Positions 1 to 13,191 are shown, numbered from the stretch's first letter. The stretch is 64,000 nt of DNA from Volvox africanus (GCA_030268105.1 BSDZ01000024.1:1984001-2048000), one strand, 5' to 3'. The notes: generated by a model not told the origin, from the sequence alone. Made by a program: numbers and translations.

Positions 1-2277
1 GACCCACGTGTCGACCATGCAAGGTGCGACGCGCAACCTAGGATTATGAAGCAAACGTAAGGGCATACATTCCTAAATTGTTTGGTTGCGTCCCACGCCC
101 AGGAGACGTGCTAAGACACGGCGGTCATTGCAATCGTGTGGACGTTTAGAGGGATGCACGCTTTGGGTAAGGAATGGAACTTAATTGGTAAGTACGATTG
201 CACCACACGTTTCGCGCCATGCTGGTCAGCAGCTGACCGCCGGGGCTGTCTGGCTGCCTATCTATCTTGTCTGGCTGTATGTGACAGCCAGTCTGAGCAC
301 ATTATGTCATCATGGATTATTTTTTCCTACATGACTTGGCCCAACATAGGGCTACAGGCAAGGCATGCGTCCCACCTTAAGATTTCGTGTCCGGTGAATC
401 CCAACCTATCCCTCTCTGGAACGACTCACCAACAGTAGACGTCGCCGGAACGATGCATTAACCTCTTCCCAGGCAGAAGACTAGTGAATTCAAATATTGG
501 ATAAGCTAAGCGGTATGTAACGCAAGCCATCAGCCTGTTCAGCACGGATCAGATAAGTTTAGATCCGGTGGACATTAAGCCTGGGCAAACCCTTGATCCT
601 TGGTAGCTTGTATCTGAGTTGCATGGTAAGGTCTTATGTCCGTCACTATGGCCGGGTGAAATCTACTAGGTCGCGTCCCAGATGTCATGTACCTGTCACC
701 CCCAATAGCCTGCACATCCCGGCACGCGGAAGGGTGTGAGGCGGTTTCCGGGTCATCATCATGCTCTGGATGTGATCGAGTTAGAGGTCGGACGTGTATC
801 CTCGCAGCCAGTAAGAGAATTCGGCAGAATTCCCGTTGCCCGTTCTTTCGTTGGCTGGGGGGTTCGGCTGCCGAGATTCGCGGCCTCAGCCTTAGGTAGT
901 TCGAAAACTTATCGGAAGTAAGGACCGTCCACCAATCAGACGCAGTCTACTGGGTGCGGGACTACAAAGTTACTTTAATTGGCATGGTTAAGGGCGCGCT
1001 AATGTTTGCTTCATGAGTGTATCAGCGTAAACTCGAGGATATGGTACATGACAGAGGTGCTAGCTCTTGGCTCCACTCGGTCCGGCGGCAGCCAGCACGT
1101 TTCAGTCGAACGTGGTCTTCGCTTGCGTAGCGTACCAAACGTGCCAATTTGTCAAAAGTGGACATGCCCGTCTCGGTTTCCCCAAACTGTATCTTATGTA
1201 GCATTTATTCGTGGATTGGGTGAGAAGGTGTGTAAAGGTGAAGCGCAAGTCCCCTTGTGTGTCCGAGGTACGCCACACGACAATGCCCGACACGATATAT
1301 ATAGCACGGCTCGCACGTCGCACCACATGCATGTCCGCACCAGCGTCCTAATCAAGCTTTGGTTCATAAGCTTTGAATTTGTAAGATAGTTAGCGGTTAG
1401 GACCGGCCTGGCGGCCTGGATCGATAAAAATTGTAATGATATTTTCTCAGCTAACGACCCCGTAACGAACACAACGCAGCGAACTTGCTGTGCTCCTTGG
1501 AGTTGAGGATAGCAGTACCGTTGATATATTACGACTTGGCTTATACATTGACTGCGTGCGTCCCACAGCTAAGCAAGACATGGTGACGAAGCCGCGCGAG
1601 GTGTTTCTGCTTTCGGCGCTGATCCTGCAAACTTTAGCCAGTTTTGCTGGTAAATAGTCAGCACGATATACGCGTTTATGTTATCCTGTGCTACGTGACA
1701 CATAACTTCACTCGAACGATTTATAGGCCGACATATGCTTTCTGATTATAATCAGCGTAAGAAATCTCATGTTTGATTTGTTCTTTGACATTGGTTCCCT
1801 CGAGCAGGGGCAGCTCGTCCGCAGCTTGCCTGGCGCGCCTCCGGCGTAACTATAGGATTAAAAGCAGATGCTCAGCCGGGAACTAAGTTTGTTAAGTATT
1901 GTGGAGAGCATGCCGATGAGGTACGCTACCTCACGGTGATGGTCGCGCTTCTGCCCGGCGCACCGCACACAGCATGAAGTCTTAACTAGAGGGCCCAGGG
2001 CCTGCCAGCAAGCACACGGCCAAGATGAGGGGACTCATTTTTTTCAACATGACTGCGATTTCGATCATCAAAATGAATCTGATGGCCATATGTTGGAAGC
2101 CGTTCCGCTGTCTGGGTTTCTCTGTTGGTACTCCCCTCGGGCTGTAGATCTATGTTATAATTCCGTGTTCCTTCGGTCGTCCTTAACTTTTGCCATCTGC
2201 ATCTGCCATCATCGCTTGCTACTGCCGCTGGTGATGTTTTTGCCGATGACACGATCTTCTTCCTCCCTCCTTGACAG
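1..2277. other. No gene recognised; left flank of the carboxypeptidase gene
   Basis: I see only short open frames without codon bias, family motifs or consistent splice pairs. The missing first exon of the carboxypeptidase (start codon and signal peptide) should lie at the right end of this stretch. One candidate starts at the ATG at 2048 and encodes a short hydrophobic leader, but its donor phase does not fit the exon at 2278, so I do not call it. Confidence 0.4.
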
Positions 2278-5200
2278 ATCTGCAACCTGCCTGGACTCAA
2301 CGGTGTTCCGCACGTCCGCATGCGCGCTGGGTGAGTACGATGACGGAGAAGGAAGTACCCGCTCTGCTGCGTTTCCGGTGATGCTGCTGTCTGGTGGCCG
2401 ATGTGGCTTTCCGGTTGCTTTCTTGAGATGTTGATTTCCCGGATCCAGCCCCACCGGCAGAATTTCTATTGTAAACAAATTCACCCCCAACGGCACAACT
2501 GCCTTTACTCCTCTCGTTTAATTTGTTAATGTATTGTCATCACTCGCTTTTCCCGCCACAGCTACATCACGGTGAGCGAGATCAGCAACCGACAGCTTTG
2601 GTATCTGGTGGCGGATCGCGAGGAGGAGTCGAACGATCTACAGCGTGCTGGCCCTGGAGATGCGTCGTCGTCGTCAAATGTAAATGGTGATGTCAGTGGC
2701 GCCGCTGCCGGAGACGCGGGTTACGACAGGCCACAACCCAGATCCGAGGTGGCCCCCGTAATTCTGTGGCTGACTGGCGGACCCGGCTGCAGTTCTCTGG
2801 ACGCCTTCATCTACGAACATGGGCCATTCAAATTCAGTTACGCAGCCTCAACCGCTACAACCGCTAACGGTGGTGATGCCCAAGCTGAGGCTGGGGAAGT
2901 TGCTGGTGATGGCGTTGAAGGGGCGGACAAGCTGAGTCGTCAGCTGCAGCAGCGGCAGCGGGCGGTCCTCTTGGAACGCAACCCGCACTCCTGGACCAAG
3001 GTATCAGCAGCTGCGTTAGGCAGAGGAGGCCGATATCGGAACTACTGGCGGGGATTGGTTTATTGGTGCTTTGGTTTAAGGATTCGGTAAACCCTAAAAC
3101 CCGAACAAACCTGAAAATGCTGGATGAAAATCGGTGCCTTGGGGGATCTGGGATATGTTTGAGAGATGTTTGACTCCCACCGCGCCCCTTCGTACCCAAG
3201 AGCCACCCCTCTGTGTCGTCGGTCAAACCCGTCAACCCTCTTCCCGACCACGGTCAGGTGGCGACCATCATCTACGTGGACTCGCCCGCGGGCGCGGGTA
3301 TGTCGTACAGCGGCCGCCCGGAAGTGGACTATCATACCAACGACGAGTACACGATAGCGGACCTGGTGGCTTTTCTTGGGGTGGGTCGAATTTTGTTGGC
3401 GGTGATGGTTTCGGAGGCGCGCTGGAGAGGTGGCGTTGCTTCATCGTTTCAGGGGCAGGATCAGGGCAGGGAGTGAGGAGTGAGGGGTGCGGAGAACAAA
3501 GCCGGACGAGTAGGACGGACTGGAGTGTGCGAAGCCAAAAAGCGCCAGTGGTTCCGGAGCTTCTTACAGCTCTAACGACAAATGTGAAGGAGGCGGAAGG
3601 CGTGTCCCTCCGGGAGGGGGGTTTTCCTACACTGCCAAGCACCTTCCAAGCACCGCCCCCTTCCTTTCCTTCCGCACACTTTATTTTGCTGTACAACTGA
3701 TCCGTACAGGGCCTTACTGAGCGCTATCCTGAGCTTGCCACTGCGCCTTTCTTCCTCGCGGGTGGGTCCAACCCCTTTGGATGGGAGGAGGGAGGGAGGG
3801 AGGGGAGGAGGGGAGACGAACATCGAAGGAGGAGGGGAGGAGGGAGGGAGGGAGGCGAGGAGGGAGGGAGGGAGGGAGGGAGGGAGGGAGGGAGGGCGGG
3901 AGGGAGGGAGGGCGGGAGGGAGGGAGGGAGGGAGGGAGGGAGGGAGGGAGGGAGGGAGGGAGGGCGGGAGGGAGGGAGGGAGGAGGGGAGACGAACATCG
4001 AAGGAGGAGGGGAGGAGGGAGGGAGGGAGGGAGGGAGGGAGGGAGGGAGGGAGGGAGGGAGGGAGGAGGGGAGACGAACATCGAAGGAGGAGGGGAGGAG
4101 GGAGGGAGGGAGGCGAGGAGGGAGGGAGGGAGGCTCTTAACGCACCATAAGGGGTGTTGCAAATAGCAATCATCCGCATTCCCCAAGTCCTTCCGCCCTT
4201 TAGGCTGTGATGGTCCACACATATTTAAAATGAAGCTCTTTAAGGGAATCAATTACTTGGTTTAAATGTGAGATGACGCTCCTCCCGGGGTCCGCTCCGA
4301 AACCCGAAGGCGAGAGCTACGGTGGCGTCTTCGTGCCGCTCCTGGCCCAGGAGCTGCTTCGGGTGAACCGGAATCGGCGGGCGGACGGCGAGGAGCCGCT
4401 GGTGAATCTGCAGGTACGTGTACAGCCATACACACGCCATGGTAAGGCACATAGTACGACAAGAGTTTCGTTGGTAGGGATATCTTAAACGCTGTTCTTC
4501 GTTGTCACGAGTGTTTCTTCCCCCTCCGCCCCACCATCGCGGTTAGTTATGTTTTACAGTAGCGTCTACAGCGGTATCATGCCTGGTTTGTTCGACTCCC
4601 CCGTCCGCCCCAACCCCCCCGCCCCAACCCACCCCTCAGGGCTACTCAGTGGGCAACCCGGTCACGGACGATGTGGTGGATGGCAACGCGCAGCTCTTCT
4701 TCGCGGCCGACATGGGTTATGTCGACCCCCCCTCCTGGAGGCGTATGCGGGCAGCGTGTGACGACATGTTCTGGAATGCAACACGAGGTGAGCGGAGGGG
4801 GGAGGGAGGGAGGGGAGACGAACATTGAAACGCCGGGGGAGGGGGGAGGGAGGGAAGGGTCCATGATGTCTGTGTGTCCATTGGTGCGCATGTGTTCCAT
4901 TACGTGGCATATCTCGGTATGTGGCTTGGTGTCGGCTTGGAGAAGATTATCCCTGTGAGTTCTTGGGAACTGAGCCCACACAGCAGGGGATTGGTTTGAT
5001 GGGTGGTTGAGGGGTTAAAGCGGTGGGTTGAAGTGATGTAACCCGACACCAGAACGATCAACGAACTAACGACACTACTCGTCTAATCCAGTGTGAGGAG
5101 GAATTTGGTGTGGGAAAAGGCCTCCGCACCGAACGGTTGGCAAAACCAAGTTCCAACGTCATTGCATGTATTTCACTATACGTTGTGCCTGTGCCTGTGT

Positions 5201-6697
5201 GGGTATTCCCCCCTCCGTGTGTTCCGTACTTCCCAGACACTGAGTGCTGGGATGCCCAGGGCGTGGTCAAGGATGACCTGTGGGATCTGAATTGGTACGA
5301 CGTTCTGGATCCGTGTAGCAAACCCGATGACGACGATGATGCGGTTATGGGCAACAAGGTTGCCAAATCAGGCAACAGCACTGGCGGTGGCGGCCGCCGG
5401 CAGCGGCAGGTTTCGGAGCTGGAGCGGCGGTTCTACTGGCCCTTCTCAGCCCGCATGGGGTACCCTTCGCCGCAGGGGACTGCGTCGGCGGTGGAGGGTC
5501 AGGCTCACACGGAGGCTGCTGGTGCTGGCCGTAGGGGTGGTCGGCAGCTGTGGGGGCCCTGGCTGCGTCACGTGGTGCCCTGCATGGATCGCAGGTGAAT
5601 GGGGCTTGGAAGGGAACCACGGGTCGATTGGAGGGGCGGCACGAGGGCGCCATGCAACGGAAACCGCGGAACCGTGAGTCTGACGATTGAAAGGCGCCGG
5701 CTGGGTGGAGGGGGAAGAGGCGCCTCTTACAGAGCACAGCGTATTGTCCCTGGGGAGGGGAGGGCTGTGTGTAGGTTTTGTGGCGGGTGCGTGCGCCTGC
5801 CTTCAAGAGCTGCGCCCCGGGCCCACCCACCCTCTCTTCCTCACACCCACTCTTTCTTTCCCAATAGGATCGCTCTGGACTGGTTGAACCGGGCGGAGGT
5901 TCGGGCCGCCCTGCGAGCCGCCCCCCTCTCCGTCATCGGCGAGTGGCAGCCCTGCAGCGACGTCCTGTACTACCGCCTCGATACCATGAACCTGGTGCCG
6001 CTGCACGAGGACCTCGTCCGCCAGGGTGAGTGGAGCAGGGGAACCGCCTGCGGCTGTAGTCTACCTGGTGCCTTGGCGCCCGCTTAAATAAACTGAGAAC
6101 GATGTCGAATGCTTACATCCACGGCTCCGAAACACCTTCTGATATAAACCAAGGATGATTTGAGTCACGTTGAGAACCCCATGTTTCCTATCCTTGCCAC
6201 GCCACGCCTCGTCTCGTCTCGTCTCGTCTCACGTGCTACCTGCTCCGAGATCAAAACCCAAACACGGTTGGGCTTCTAACTTCCTCTGTAGGTCTGCGTG
6301 CGCTGGTATACAGCGGTGACCACGATATGGTCGTACCGCATACTGGAACCCGTAAATGGGTGTACGACAAAGCAAATTTGGGCAGTACAGATGGTCCTCT
6401 GCGCCCATGGATGCTGAATGGCCAGGTATGTGTGTGTTATTACATCTTCCTAGGACTGGCTGCCACAGCCGCTGACCCATCGCCATCCCCCCTCCGCTAC
6501 CGCCACCTGTATTGCCGTCGCCATCCTCATCCCCACCTGGCACACCCCCTCAGATCGCGGGCTTCACGGCTCGTTTCAATGCGGGTGCCGGTTTCCGTTT
6601 CGCCACCGTCAAGGGCGCTGGCCACATGGTTCCTCAGAGCAAGCCCCTCCAGGCGCTGCACCTGCTGAGGACCTTCATCTCCAACCAGGACCTGTGA
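2278..6697 (+). CDS. Serine carboxypeptidase, family S10 (10 exons, 5' exon missing)
   Basis: Secretory or vacuolar serine carboxypeptidase, removing C-terminal residues from peptides. Exons read as 2278-2330, 2562-3000, 3258-3380, 3710-3761, 4310-4413, 4640-4787, 5237-5594, 5868-6025, 6292-6425 and 6554-6697; phases join cleanly. The N-terminal NLPG segment is followed by the [10 protein letters not shown] oxyanion block, the NPHSW and [11 protein letters not shown] blocks, the nucleophile in GESYGG (Ser codon 4315-4317), the acid in VYSGDHD (Asp codon 6318-6320), and the base in GAGHMVP (His codon 6623-6625). The triad is therefore complete and in family order. Exon 5237-5594 carries a long low-complexity insert (Asp run, then Gly/Arg-rich) before the light-chain part. 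Introns hold GGGA satellites. The start codon and signal peptide are not found; termination is TGA at 6695. Family assignment is firm; substrate is unknown. Confidence 0.93.
3784..4136. repeat. GGGA/GGGC purine satellite inside a carboxypeptidase intron
   Basis: The intron 3762-4309 is almost filled by a (GGGA)n tract with GGGC variants. It is interrupted three times by the same core, GGGGAGACGAACATCGAA, at 3810-3827, 3985-4002 and 4068-4085. The spacing suggests a higher-order duplicated unit. The tract is strand-asymmetric and could form G-quadruplex or triplex structures. Confidence 0.9.
4543..4594 (+). repeat. 52-bp dispersed intron repeat, copy A
   Basis: The segment matches 20800-20852 in an intron of the first helicase gene at roughly 85 percent by eye, sharing the block TCTACAGCGGTATCATGCCT. 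Both copies lie in introns on the transcribed strand orientation, a little upstream of an exon acceptor. Confidence 0.7.
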
Positions 6698-8244
6698 GCG
6701 TGATCGAGGAGGGCCTGAGAGACGCCGGGGAGATAGTGGACAAGGAAGAGTTAAGTCTTCTCACCACAGATGCCGACTCGCCGCTGCTGTTATTCGTCAG
6801 ATCTACTGCTACCGCTGCTATAAGCGCTGTTGCAAGTACCATTACGGGTGCTATTGCCACCGGCCTTCATCCTGCCGTATAGGCGGGAAGGGGGATGATG
6901 GTGTCAAAGTACACATCTGCCCCGTAGTGGCGCAAGGTCGAGTTGTCTGTGCTGCCAGAGCAAGGACGAGTCCTCCCTTTCTCAAGTATCTGCCTCGCGT
7001 GTGAAAGCTAGCGGGGGTGGATAGGGATGGAGCCTCAGCCTGTTTAGTTCCGTTCTTTTCGTTTGGTCCGATTCGTTCGCGTTGGCACTTCACATGGGCT
7101 TTGCAACCAAGCTGCTGCTGCATGACGCGGGTACGGTGGCCCAGGGCCCCGTACACCTGCGCTCCGAAGACCTGCAGAAGCATTAAGGAAGTGTGTGGGC
7201 GTGCAGCCGTTTGGGCCTTATTTTAATCGGACAGACCTTTAGTCCGCCCTCGTACGTGCATGCGTGCAGATCGATGGCTTAAATAGCTCGGGGTACTTTC
7301 TAGTCGTGCGGTAGGTAGGGGAACAGCGCAGAGAGCCACTGGCCTCTGGGAGGCCCCATCGGGGGATGTGGCACGGATGTTTCTTGTTTGCTGTTTCCGG
7401 GCGTTGTCATGTTGGGGTTCTCATCATTATATTACATAACAGACTTCCGGTGGTCATGGCACGAGGAAACTTATCATATAAAGTAAGCTTATAATACCGT
7501 TAGCTCAACGGCGACAGGGTGAATGCAGGAAGGAACCAAGGAATCGAAGGTGATGCTTATACACCGGTGGGCTGTAACGTTTCAGTTGCCGCATATCAGC
7601 TGGGGACGTCCTCAGACGGCTACTTTGGCATTAAGTTGTAGGGACAATTTTAACCCTACGGTAATATTTGTGCCAGAAATTAGCGACTTGGACCCATCCG
7701 GTTCGTGTTGTGGTGTGTCTTAAATGCTGGATCAAAGGCGTAACATGCCATGCCTCGAAAGGCGAAACATGCCATGCTTCGTAACTCACGCGCGGGAGGC
7801 GGTTCCTCTTTCTCCCACAGGGTGCCAAAGAGACAACCCATTATGCAAAATGGTTCGGTTAATGGCGTACATGTGCCGGACGGATCCCAACGTCCTGTTT
7901 CCTGGCGCCATACACCGACTCGAAGATACCAGCAAAGCAGATCCTCAGCCACCCGAAACAACCTTCACTTGATACCGCCTCCTCCTCCCGCCTTCCCTCG
8001 ACCTCAAGATGTCAGCCTTTGCTAACCAACGCAGTTCGCAGCACACATCCCCCATTTCCTCTGCCGTACAAGGAAAGGCAAGAGCGCAGAAAATGAAGCA
8101 ACCAAACATTTTAAACCATTTAAAGAGTACTCTTTGCAAAATAGATATGAATGACACATATGAAACGCATGAGAGAGACACACACATACATGATGTGCAT
8201 CACCGGAGTCAGGCATACAGGGACAATGTTCTGTGAGGTTCACT
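6698..8244. other. Intergenic or 3' UTR region, no gene seen
   Basis: This stretch lies between the convergent 3' ends of the carboxypeptidase (+) and RPB4 (-). The first ~200 bases after the stop are probably 3' UTR. The rest shows short frames without family resemblance and a small direct repeat of AACATGCCATGC near 7742 and 7765. Confidence 0.5.
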
Positions 8245-9341
8245 TCACGCGTGTCTCAGGTTCTGCAGCTCCGCCAGCATTCGATCCAGCTCCTCAGCGG
8301 CGAACCCCCGGTGCTCTTCGGGCGGGTCATCTGGGTTGTCCTGTTTGGCGAAGGTGTCCCGAGGTGAAGGGCTGAGAGAGGCGGAGACGTCAGCAGGGAA
8401 GCAGAAGACAACTCGGATAAGACACGCGCGCAGGACAGATATTTGTAAATAAACCAACTTATGAGGAGGTCATATTAGTAGCAATCTCGGGATTGGCGGA
8501 ATGGGGTTGAAAACGGCGGAAGGGATGGGGGATGTCACTCAGGAGCGAGAGACGCGAAAGAACGGCGTTCCCCGAGAGGACGTCACTTCGGGACCCACCA
8601 CCAAGGATGGAATGAGCTTCTGGGCCTCATCTGTGTCTTCGGGCATCAGATTGGCAACGAGGCCCCACTCGAAAGGCTTCAAGCCGTATGTCTCCATGTA
8701 GCTAGCCTCCATGGGAGCAGCAGAGGTAGCGGCAGCGGCGGGGGCAAAGGGGGAATGAGAGGAGAAGAGAGGAGGGAATGGGAGCGAGAGGAAGCGGATA
8801 CAGGTGGGCCGACAGACCGAAATGCAGAAATTCGCCTTGTACGTATGTGTGTACGATCCGGGTTCCGGGTAATTCCCGTGAACCACGACTCATATCCCTT
8901 CCCGCTTGCCACCGCTGCACCGGTCCGCATCCCTTCACCCTTACAACTCTTACATCCGCAACCCGAAGATATAGTCACAGAAATGTGCAAATTAATGTTC
9001 ACGCGGGCTGCTCCATATCCAACCTTCTCATGGCTTGAACGGCCTCCGGGTTCGTTCCGCAATTGAATTTCTGAACATATTCCAGCGTCTTCTGTACGAG
9101 GGGCTGGGGCTGAAAGGACGGCTTCTCTTCTCTCCGCTGGCGCAAATACTCGCTAAGGATGGTTGCAACTTCAGAGTTGCTGACAACGGCCGCATGTTCG
9201 AAGACTGCAACAAAGGCAACCAAGCAATTTGCCTGGGGGACCGACCCTGGGAGCGGTCGATGGGACACTGTGCGTCTGAACTTTGACATGAAGCTCACCT
9301 TTCGCATCTGCCTGAGCCAATTCTTTCTTCGGGAGTGCCAT
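8245..9341 (-). CDS. RPB4: RNA polymerase II subunit RPB4 (or Pol IV/V paralogue)
   Basis: RPB4 forms the stalk of RNA polymerase with RPB7 and acts in nuclear transcription. Exons on the minus strand: 9341-9299 (MALPKKELAQADAK), 9204-9024, 8701-8602 and about 8371-8245. Landmarks in family order are the early VSNSEVATILSEYL block, the KTLEYVQKFN helix with the following NPEAV, the WGLVANLMPED segment (family GNLxPE) leading to IPSL, and the C-terminal EELDRMLAELQ helix. The length between the AVQAM and LVANL blocks equals that of the plant protein when the donor at 9023 is used. The join of exons 3 and 4 does not keep frame with the obvious sites (donor at 8601, acceptor before 8371), so a micro-exon, a weak donor or a sequence error is possible there. 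Plants use a separate RPB4-like subunit in Pol IV/V, which cannot be excluded. Confidence 0.85.
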
Positions 9342-10919
9342 GGTTGCAATCTGCAAAACGCGTAGCCGCCCACGCGCGACTATCCCGCAACACTATCCCG
9401 CAGTCAGATGCAGGCAAAGCCCTCAACCGGAGTCAATATCATATAACCGATACCATTTAAGTTAAGGTGTGTAAAATATGGCGTTTGGGTTCGCCAAATG
9501 TTTGCAAAGTGCAATTTTTAAGACATTACAGTGCGATGGATACAATCGTAGAAAACATCAATTAGAGTACGCCACTTACTTATTTTTAAAATAACTAATT
9601 GTGTAAGAACGCTCAGTTGACTGCTAACCGATTACCCGCATTTACACAAAAATGTGGCTCTAACGCGCAAACCTGGCGTAAACCGGTACAGACATGGTAG
9701 ATGGTATTTAACGACCTATGCACAAGGTGCTTACCAAGGTGCAAAGGTTGAAATGTTTTGCGCTTACTGGAATTAAGCTTCTATATACTAGTGTTTCACT
9801 TGTTTTGATGGCGTCCATGGATCTCCCAGCACAGGTACTGATACTTGACAATTCGCAGTCACAGATGTAGGCAGGTAGCGTAGAGCTGCCGGCCTGTGTG
9901 ACATTAGGCGTCTACCCTGAGCCCCAGTAGTACCAGTAGTACTAGAGTAATTTCGGGAGCTCTGACTACTCTTCGTTGTGGGACTGCATTCACGACTGGA
10001 CACTGGTACCCTTCCTTCTTTGCCATCCCAGCAGTGTGAAAGGGCCATGATGACGCGATGAGAAGCGCATGCATGGTTGAGTGATGGCATTGAGGGTTGT
10101 GAGCGTTGTGAGGATGGAACAACGTATTGGAACAGGGTGGAACAAGGTGGGCCAGGTCGTTTCCCCCTACTCCAATAACACGAATCAGTGAAATGATAGG
10201 CGTTCTAATGAACCTTTGGGTGTGTGAAGGTTTTGGTTCGTTTTAATTAAGACATCCTGACCCGTGGTCGGAAATCCATTTTCAATGAACATAGTGCGGC
10301 ATGAAAAAATGTCCACACCGACTGCAATATACGTACTCGCTCGCTCGCTCGTCTCAACCTGCGACTTCCAAAGCTGCGCTGTGCGGTATGTAAGTAGCTA
10401 GATAGCCAAACAGTGCGTGTCCCAGGTGCAAAGCAGGGTTAGGTAGTACGTAATTTTTGTATCTAGGTCAGCTTTAGGTCAAGAGCACAAACAAGTAGTC
10501 GTCGAGGTGGCCGAGGTTGTCAAGGTGACCCCCCCCTTCCTCTATCTTCCACGCTCACAATATTCTCCATTCAGATTCCGGTGACCCATGGGTCCTTTGA
10601 TTAAGACACATCCCTGCCCAAAACCCAGCACACGTACCCTCAGCTTGAGCCACGAACTTCACACCCCATCCCGTGTCGGGACATGAAACGCCGATGAGCT
10701 CTATGCATGCTTTGGGAGGTGGGGTGGGGGCTGACAGTCAGGGTGTGTTTCATTATTTGGATCTACGCTGGTTTGCTGGCATGTGCCGATAGGTACAGAG
10801 CTTAAGCACCCCCTCACGATTCGGCAACCCACAGGGCCCACTTACCACAAGCAGGCCCCCTAGATCTTTCTTACCGCCTCGGTGGACGCGGTCTATTTGG
10901 TTAAGGCGCGCTTCAGGGT

Positions 10920-11519
10920 ATGCAGCCGGTGGCCGCATATATTGGCGTCGTGTATGGCGCGGTGCTATCCCTCCAGAAAAGTGGGCCTGAAGTCCTGATC
11001 GCCCAAGCCCAGACGGACCCAGATGTGAAGTACGGATACAGCAGCGACCTGTGGGTCGGTTACAGACGCCCCACGCACTTTATTTATTACCTATGTATGG
11101 AAAATCAGATCCAAAGCGATGACGTTGACCATGCGGTACAGGTGGTCCAAACCGGGGATGTGCAGAGCGAGACTCACGAGCCCAACCACGAGGTGCACGT
11201 GGTCATGCCCATTGTGCTTAGTAATGTTGATGTGGTAACATGGGTCAACACGTACAGCCAAATGGAGGACAAGGCGCTAAGTGACCGCCTCATACGCCAG
11301 CTAGTTCCCGAAACATATCAAACCCAGGGTCTCAAGTGTGTGTACGACAGGCTCAGGTGGCAGGTGAACCCACACCAACACCCATGCTGGGGAGGACATC
11401 GGAAGACAGCCTTCACGGTGTTTACAAGTATTTACAAGTCGTATTCGGTTGACTTGACAAAATGGCCCAGACGTGTATATCTGGGGCTTCTGAGTAATGA
11501 GGGTGGGTGCAACCAATGA
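10920..11519 (+). CDS. Unrecognised open reading frame, 199 codons
   Basis: An uninterrupted frame from ATG at 10920 to the stop ending at 11519, with an in-frame TAA just upstream that fixes the start region. The product would be about 22 kDa, mixed in composition, with no signal peptide, membrane segment or motif I recognise. Codon use lacks the strong G/C third-position bias of the genes around it, and no splice-linked neighbours are evident. It is the longest frame in a gene-poor region, so it may be a young gene, a transposon remnant, or chance. Confidence 0.22.
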   Translation: MQPVAAYIGVVYGAVLSLQKSGPEVLIAQAQTDPDVKYGYSSDLWVGYRRPTHFIYYLCMENQIQSDDVDHAVQVVQTGDVQSETHEPNHEVHVVMPIVLSNVDVVTWVNTYSQMEDKALSDRLIRQLVPETYQTQGLKCVYDRLRWQVNPHQHPCWGGHRKTAFTVFTSIYKSYSVDLTKWPRRVYLGLLSNEGGCNQ

Positions 11520-13191
11520 GGGTGCAGGGGGGTTACTGCAAGCATATAACCCGGGATTTTTAACAGTGATATGTCTGACGGTAAGTATGGAACATGCATA
11601 TCTTTGTCCTGTTGTGTCATCTTATGTTTATGGTTATCATGTAGGTATAAATATAACTACAGGAAGAACGAAGCCCCTAATGCAATGCAGGTACACCAAA
11701 AGTGGACGGCTGTTGTGTAGGTGGAGACTAGACGCTGCTGGAGTGGCTGTGTTCTGAACTATAGGCCCTGTGCAATTGGTGAGGACTAGGGTGGGCCGCT
11801 GCGCAATGAGTGACTGGGTGGAGATCAACCCCCACCGTGTTGCTAGGTGGTTAAGGACGGACCAAGAAACACGAGATTTGAGATCCTTGGAAGCTTGCTA
11901 GGACACTTCTTGTGTCGCTGGATAGGCCTCTGGCCCTCGTCTTAACCGGTGTCTTTCCATACCACCCATAATTGGGCTGATCCTAGCACGCATCCCTCGG
12001 TAATAAATAATCATCACGTTGCCATTCAATATCGTATCATTCACCTTGCCACGGACATTGGCCATGCAACCTCACACACCGATACCCACACCCACCCACC
12101 CAGCTAAGCAAACCCAGCCACTTTGTAAGCAGAGCCGGTATAAGTGCATATGACATTACGTTTGCCTATTTGAAGTCGTTTCCAGAGGCGTGCCATAGTA
12201 CAACCAAACCACTGGAGAAGAAGCATGCATAGGGAAAACAAAACAGATTTTCCCGTGATTCATCGCAGCATACACATTGGTGCACATATTGGTGCAAGCA
12301 TGCACCAAGTAGTTGTTCGGCCATGGCAATAATGCCCTCTTGCGATATATGGTCCCGCCTTCTGCCTTCCACTGCTACATACGGGCCTGAACGCTGAAGG
12401 TAAACCAATATCAAAATACGCTAATAGGTGCACTCGGGACGCTCATGCATGCCACTTCAAGCTAATGAGCAGCTGACACCTGGAAGGCCTCAAGGGCAGA
12501 TGCCGGGCCAGTTGCTCATTCACATTATTCACTGCCGCAAGCAAGTCTGCAAAGGCACCGACACCAGTGCAAAGCATATTATCACCCAGGCACGCAGACC
12601 GGCCAGCAGGCTGTTGGGTTATAGATTGCAGTGGGCGGCGGATCACATGTCCTCCTCTTCACCTCGCCCGCAGCCGTTGGGGGCTCCTTCACCACAAAGC
12701 ATCCCCCAGCCAAGCAGTATGTACGTATGGTGGGCAGCAGGGCAAGAGACAGGGTACGATTGCCATCTGTGAAAAAGGGTACTGTACGTTTATGTGTGTA
12801 AGTAGGTCCATTTTTGTAATAGACGTATGTTTTGCGACTTATTCACACCAATCAGCTAATAACGACACCGTAGCAACAGGCGAGCGACACATACAGTGTC
12901 CTCTGAACCGTGGACGGAGGGGTAGCTGACAAACTCAAACTCACCACCCGGGCGTCAGCACTCGCTGCTGATGTTGAGCCCCAGTCCCTCCGTCAGAGCA
13001 AGCTCACATAGCGTACCCTGGTGGGACAGAAAGGCGGTTCAACAGGGTCGGGGTATGAGGCGATGTCCCACAACGTGTCTCCCAGGCGGACAATTCACTG
13101 CCCCGCAACGTAGTTTCGGAGCTTCAGTCGACCGGCACAAACAAACCGATCCAGGTGAGCTCATGACCCTGTTCAGACTATAGAGAGCATC

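Noticed and set aside
3572..4252. Pro-rich frames over the GGGA satellite
   Set aside because: Low-complexity translation of an intron between two in-phase carboxypeptidase exons.
5093..5236. Extra carboxypeptidase exon with CEEEFGVGK
   Set aside because: Joining it to the previous exon creates a stop, while direct joining of 4787 to 5237 restores the family sequence in phase.
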